The notes under the pieces are model-generated. The model saw only the letters and a program-made list of their open reading frames with translations, searched no databases and was not told where the DNA came from. The position numbers were made by a program, and so were the translations under genes. From positions 1 to 32,306 of the forward strand of contig NZ_JAKSYJ010000211.1 of the NCBI RefSeq assembly GCF_022829365.1: a stretch of 32,306 bases of DNA, read 5' to 3'. Source of the DNA: Methylobacterium sp. J-077 (GTDB lineage: Bacteria; Pseudomonadota; Alphaproteobacteria; Rhizobiales; Beijerinckiaceae). This document shows, piece by piece, positions 29,750 to 32,306 of the stretch; positions within the stretch are counted from its first letter, which is position 1, and every line of letters starts with the position of its first letter.

Positions 29750-31200
29750 CTAGGACGAGGATTGCGACGCGGCCGAGCGCGAGCGCGCGCTCTCGATCAG
29801 CACGTCGCGCTTGGCGTCCAGGGCGAGCCAGCCGCCGGCATCGACCTGGGTGCCCTGCAGGTGCAGGTCGCGCCCGGCGCCGAGGCTGACATCCCCCCCC
29901 GCCCGGATCGTGGTCGGCCGCGCCGTCTCCTCATAACGCTCGCTCCGGCTGCGCGAGCTGGACGCGCCCGCGGTCAGGCTGGCCGAGACCGAGGGATGGG
30001 TCAGCTCGTAGACGGCGTCCACGGTCTTCAGCGCCCCGGAGATCGCCCCGATCGCCCGGTAGGTGTCACCGCCATACCCTGAGTTGAACGTGTGCCCGGC
30101 GCTCTTCAGGGTGTCGATCGCGCCGGTGACGTTCTGGCTGACTTCCAGCTTGAGCCCGGCGAAGCTCTGCCTGCGGGCCGTCAGCGTGTGCTCGACCTGG
30201 GCCTGCGACAGCAGGGACAGGTCGCGCCCGGCCTTGATCGACAGGTTGCCGCCGGAGACGAGGTCGGCCGCCGTGATCGTCACGTCGCGGTCGGCACGTA
30301 GCGCGACCCCGGTCCCGCCCGCCACCAGGGAGGCCACGGGCGTGGTCGTGTCCTGGGCCGTGAACGTGCCCTTGCTGTGGGCGCCGGCCGAGATCGAGGC
30401 CGAGCCGTTCGAGGCCTGAGCGCCGATGCCGACGCCGGACACGGTGCGAGAATAGCCCGCCGATGTCCGATCCTGACCGGGTTCGATGATCAGATCGCGT
30501 CCGGCCACGAGCGTCGCCTGCTTGCCGGCCATGACGGCCGAGCCGACGAGTTTGACGTCCTGCCCCGCGACGACGCTGGCGTTGCCGCCGGCGACCAGGG
30601 TCGAGGGGGCATTGTCGACGCTGGTCGTGGCCGCAGTGGTGCGCTTCGAATGATAGATGTCGAGATTGCCGTCGCCGCCGAACAGGCCGAAGCCCGAACT
30701 CCGCTTCGAGAACATGCTCCGGTGCACGTCCTCGCCAGCGAGGATCGAGACCGAGCCGGCGGCGCGCAGGCCGAGGTCGCCCCCGGCCACGAGGTGGCTC
30801 GCCTTGACGGCGAGGTCGCTGCCCGAGACCACCGTCAGGTCGCCGCCGGCCGCGACCACGGAGGCGACGTTGGTCTGGCTGGACTGGTTGGTGAAGGTGC
30901 GCGAGCTGGAGAACAGCCCGTCCTTGCGCGAGAAGGTCGTGGTCGAGACGGTGTCGAGCACCGAGGCGATGGTGATCGGCCCGCGCGCGGCGAGCAGCGC
31001 GTCGCCGCCGGCCGTGACGGTCGAGCCCAGGACCGAGAGCGAGCCGCCCGCGACCATGGTGAGGTCGCCGCCGGCCGCGACCAGCGCCGCGTGGTTGACC
31101 GTGCTGTCGGTGGCGATCCAGTGGTTCCTGGAGCCCGTGAGGCTGTTATTGGTCACCGCCTGGGCGGTGATCAGGATGTTGCCGCCGGCGACCAGGCTCA
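29750..31200 (-). pseudogene. Filamentous haemagglutinin-like exoprotein, 5'-side fragment
   Basis: Upstream part of the same exoprotein gene. About 480 codons of haemagglutinin repeats: 'HAALVAAGGDLTMVAGGSLSVLGSTV', 'VVAAGGDLTVVSGSDLAVKASHLVAGGDL', 'TLVAGRDLIIEPGQD', 'DVSLGAGRDLHLQGTQVDAGGW'. The frame has no start codon with a signal peptide: the first Val/Met (31156) is not a true start, because reading upstream gives 'LSLVAGGNILITAQAV', still haemagglutinin-like. So the signal peptide and TPS domain are missing, cut off near 31200 where an IS630-family element begins. It ends at TAG 29752-29750 in frame with the following fragment. Confidence 0.8.
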
Positions 31201-31231
31201 GGTCCTCGTGGTGGAGCCCGAGGAGGATGTC

Positions 31232-31777
31232 ATGGCTGCTCCGGTACCGCTGCGGTCAGACTTTGACGCTGACGGTCTGCGCACCTTGGCCAGGTGCGCG
31301 CGTGATCCCGCCCAAACACGGCGCCTTCTGGCTTTGTCGGCGATCTATGCGGGCGGCTCGCGCTCGACCGCTGCCGCTCTCGGCGGGGTCGGGCTTCAGA
31401 CGGTGCGGGACTGGGTCGTGGCGTTCAACGCGCACGGTCCGGACGGGCTGATCGGCGGCAAGGCGCCTGGGGCCCGCCCGCGCTTGAACGTCGAGCAGCG
31501 GGAGGCGCTGCGCGCGTTGATCGAGCAGGGGCCGATGCCGGCCGCCCACGGGGTGGTGCGCTGGCGGCTGGTCGATCTCGCCCAGATCCTGTTCGAGGAT
31601 CACGGCGTGTCGGTGTCCGAGCAGACGCTGAGCCGGGTCCTGCGAGCCATGGGCTACGCCAAGCTCTCCGCCCGCCCGCGCCACCACGCCCAGGATCCGG
31701 ACGCCATCCCCGCTTTTAAAAAAGCTTCCCCGCCCGCATGGCGGAGATCGCGCAGGCCGTCGGCGGCAAGCCGATAG
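31232..31777 (+). CDS. IS630-family transposase, N-terminal part (orfA)
   Basis: Starts at ATG 31232 behind GAGGAGGA and encodes 181 residues. The first about 120 are a double helix-turn-helix DNA-binding region: 'TRRLLALSAIYAGGSRSTAAALGGVGLQTVRDWVVAFNAHGPDGLIGG', 'EQREALRALIEQGPMPAAHGVVRWRLVDLAQILFEDHGVSVSEQTLSRVLRAMGYAKLSARPRHHAQ'. The frame then meets AAAAAA (31718-31723) in TTT-AAA-AAA-GCT and continues into unrelated codons, stopping at 31775-31777. A -1 shift there, or one extra A by transcript slippage, joins it to the catalytic frame. Confidence 0.85.
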   Translation: MAAPVPLRSDFDADGLRTLARCARDPAQTRRLLALSAIYAGGSRSTAAALGGVGLQTVRDWVVAFNAHGPDGLIGGKAPGARPRLNVEQREALRALIEQGPMPAAHGVVRWRLVDLAQILFEDHGVSVSEQTLSRVLRAMGYAKLSARPRHHAQDPDAIPAFKKASPPAWRRSRRPSAASR

Positions 31778-32289
31778 AGATCTGGTTCGCCGACGAGGCT
31801 CGGGTCGGCCAGAAGAACACGATCCCCCGCCGCTGGGCCAAGCGCGGCAGGCGACCTGCGGCGCCGAAGCACCAGCGCACCGCCTCCGCCTACATCTTCG
31901 GTGCGATCTGCCCCGTCCTTGGCAAAGGGGCCGGCCTCGTCAGGCCCCGCTGCACCACCGAGGCGATGGCCTTGCATCTCGAAGAGATCGCCCAGGTCGT
32001 CGCCCCCGGTGCGCACGCCGTCCTGCTGCTCGATCAGGCGGGCTGGCACACAACCAAGAAACTCGTCGTGCCCGCCAACATCACCCTATTGCCCCTGCCG
32101 GCTCGCTCCCCCGAACTCAACCCCGTGGAGAACCTCTGGCAGTTCATGCGCGACAACTGGCTCGGCAACCGCGTCTTCAAATCCTACGCCGACATCCTCG
32201 ACCACTGCTGCCACGCCTGGAACACCCTCATCGACCAACCCTGGCGCATCATCTCCATCGGACTGCGCGCCTGGGCTCATGGGTTCTGA
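31738..32289 (+). CDS. IS630-family transposase, catalytic part (orfB)
   Basis: Encodes the DDE domain of the transposase. The three acidic residues are in 'IEIWFADEARVGQKN', 'AVLLLDQAGWHTTKK' and 'SPELNPVENLW'. The frame is open from 31720 after a TAA at 31717-31719, and ATG 31738 is the first start, but full-length enzyme needs fusion to the upstream DNA-binding part by frameshift: the expected junction reads 'AFKKSFPARMAEIAQ'. The gene stops at 32287-32289 near the right end. Both parts are intact apart from the required shift, so the element may be functional. Confidence 0.85.
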   Translation: MAEIAQAVGGKPIEIWFADEARVGQKNTIPRRWAKRGRRPAAPKHQRTASAYIFGAICPVLGKGAGLVRPRCTTEAMALHLEEIAQVVAPGAHAVLLLDQAGWHTTKKLVVPANITLLPLPARSPELNPVENLWQFMRDNWLGNRVFKSYADILDHCCHAWNTLIDQPWRIISIGLRAWAHGF

Positions 32290-32306
32290 TCAATGAGGAT
32301 CGGTAT

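Larger units (their letters stand above)
31201..32306 (+). mobile_element. IS630-family insertion sequence, reaching the window end
   Basis: About 1.1 kb, the usual IS630 size. The ends look like imperfect terminal inverted repeats: 31201-31220 (GGTCCTCGTGGTGGAGCCCG) and the reverse complement of 32282-32301 (GATCCTCATTGATCAGAACC) match at about 11 of 20 positions. The outermost bases on the right (ATACC in reverse complement) are not matched on the left, so the left end may be clipped. IS630 elements insert at TA; none is seen at the left junction. Target duplication cannot be checked because the right flank is outside the window. Confidence 0.75.

Noticed and set aside
29750..31156. A true start codon for the exoprotein at 31156
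   Set aside because: The reading frame runs on upstream with haemagglutinin repeats to about 31200; the apparent start is a GTG valine.
31711..31730. A classical X-XXY-YYZ ribosomal frameshift heptamer in the transposase
   Set aside because: The zero frame is TTT-AAA-AAA-GCT, so the P-site tRNA would re-pair on TAA. Single-tRNA slip or transcriptional slippage fits better.

Overview
The window reads as chromosomal DNA of a GC-rich alphaproteobacterium of the order Hyphomicrobiales, most likely Methylobacterium/Methylorubrum (inference, no database used). The reasons are a NepR-EcfG general stress pair, the cell-cycle phosphorelay proteins ChpT and CpdR, an EipA-type DUF1134 protein, a tRNA-His with no G at -1 and A at 73, very high GC, and short palindromic repeats between genes.

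Layout. 1-5.8 kb: the 3' end of dxs, two tartrate/D-malate dehydrogenase paralogues on opposite strands on either side of a divergent ClC channel and tRNA-His, then hpt. 5.8-8.6 kb: cpdR, two small one-helix membrane proteins that look like paralogues, tRNA-Thr(TGT), an AT-rich patch, and nepR-ecfG. 8.6-11 kb (minus strand): an asparaginase-like gene coupled to an isochorismatase-fold hydrolase, and a low-complexity protein with two internal repeats. 11.2-17.9 kb (minus strand): chpT followed by cheA-cheW-cheY-cheB-cheR; the CheA is a hybrid with two CheW-like domains and a C-terminal receiver. 18.2-27.9 kb: glnE, cysQ, a YHS-domain protein, two palindromic repeats, a DUF1134 protein, a coiled-coil membrane protein, a small secreted Cys-rich protein, an LptM-like lipoprotein, lysA and a family 2 glycosyltransferase. 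27.9-32.3 kb: tRNA-Ser(GCT), then a decayed mobile block: an IS3-family remnant, a filamentous-haemagglutinin exoprotein gene broken at both ends and by an amber codon, and an IS630-family element whose transposase needs a frameshift at an A6 run.

How parts connect. ChpT (17.2 kb) and CpdR (5.9 kb) belong to the CckA-ChpT-CtrA/CpdR relay, and chpT sits directly ahead of a chemotaxis operon. NepR and EcfG are antagonists in the general stress response; the third partner PhyR is not in the window. LptM-like lipoprotein, lysA and the glycosyltransferase form a probable envelope/lysine cluster, with a near-perfect ParB-binding (parS-like) site between the lipoprotein gene and lysA. The region after tRNA-Ser looks like the decayed edge of an island inserted near a tRNA gene.

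I did not find a convincing wholly new system. The best leads are the parS-like site, the asparaginase-like protein lacking a conserved aspartate, the paired Cys-x17-Cys membrane proteins, the ClC with altered filter motifs, the double-CheW CheA-receiver fusion next to chpT, and the IS630 frameshift.
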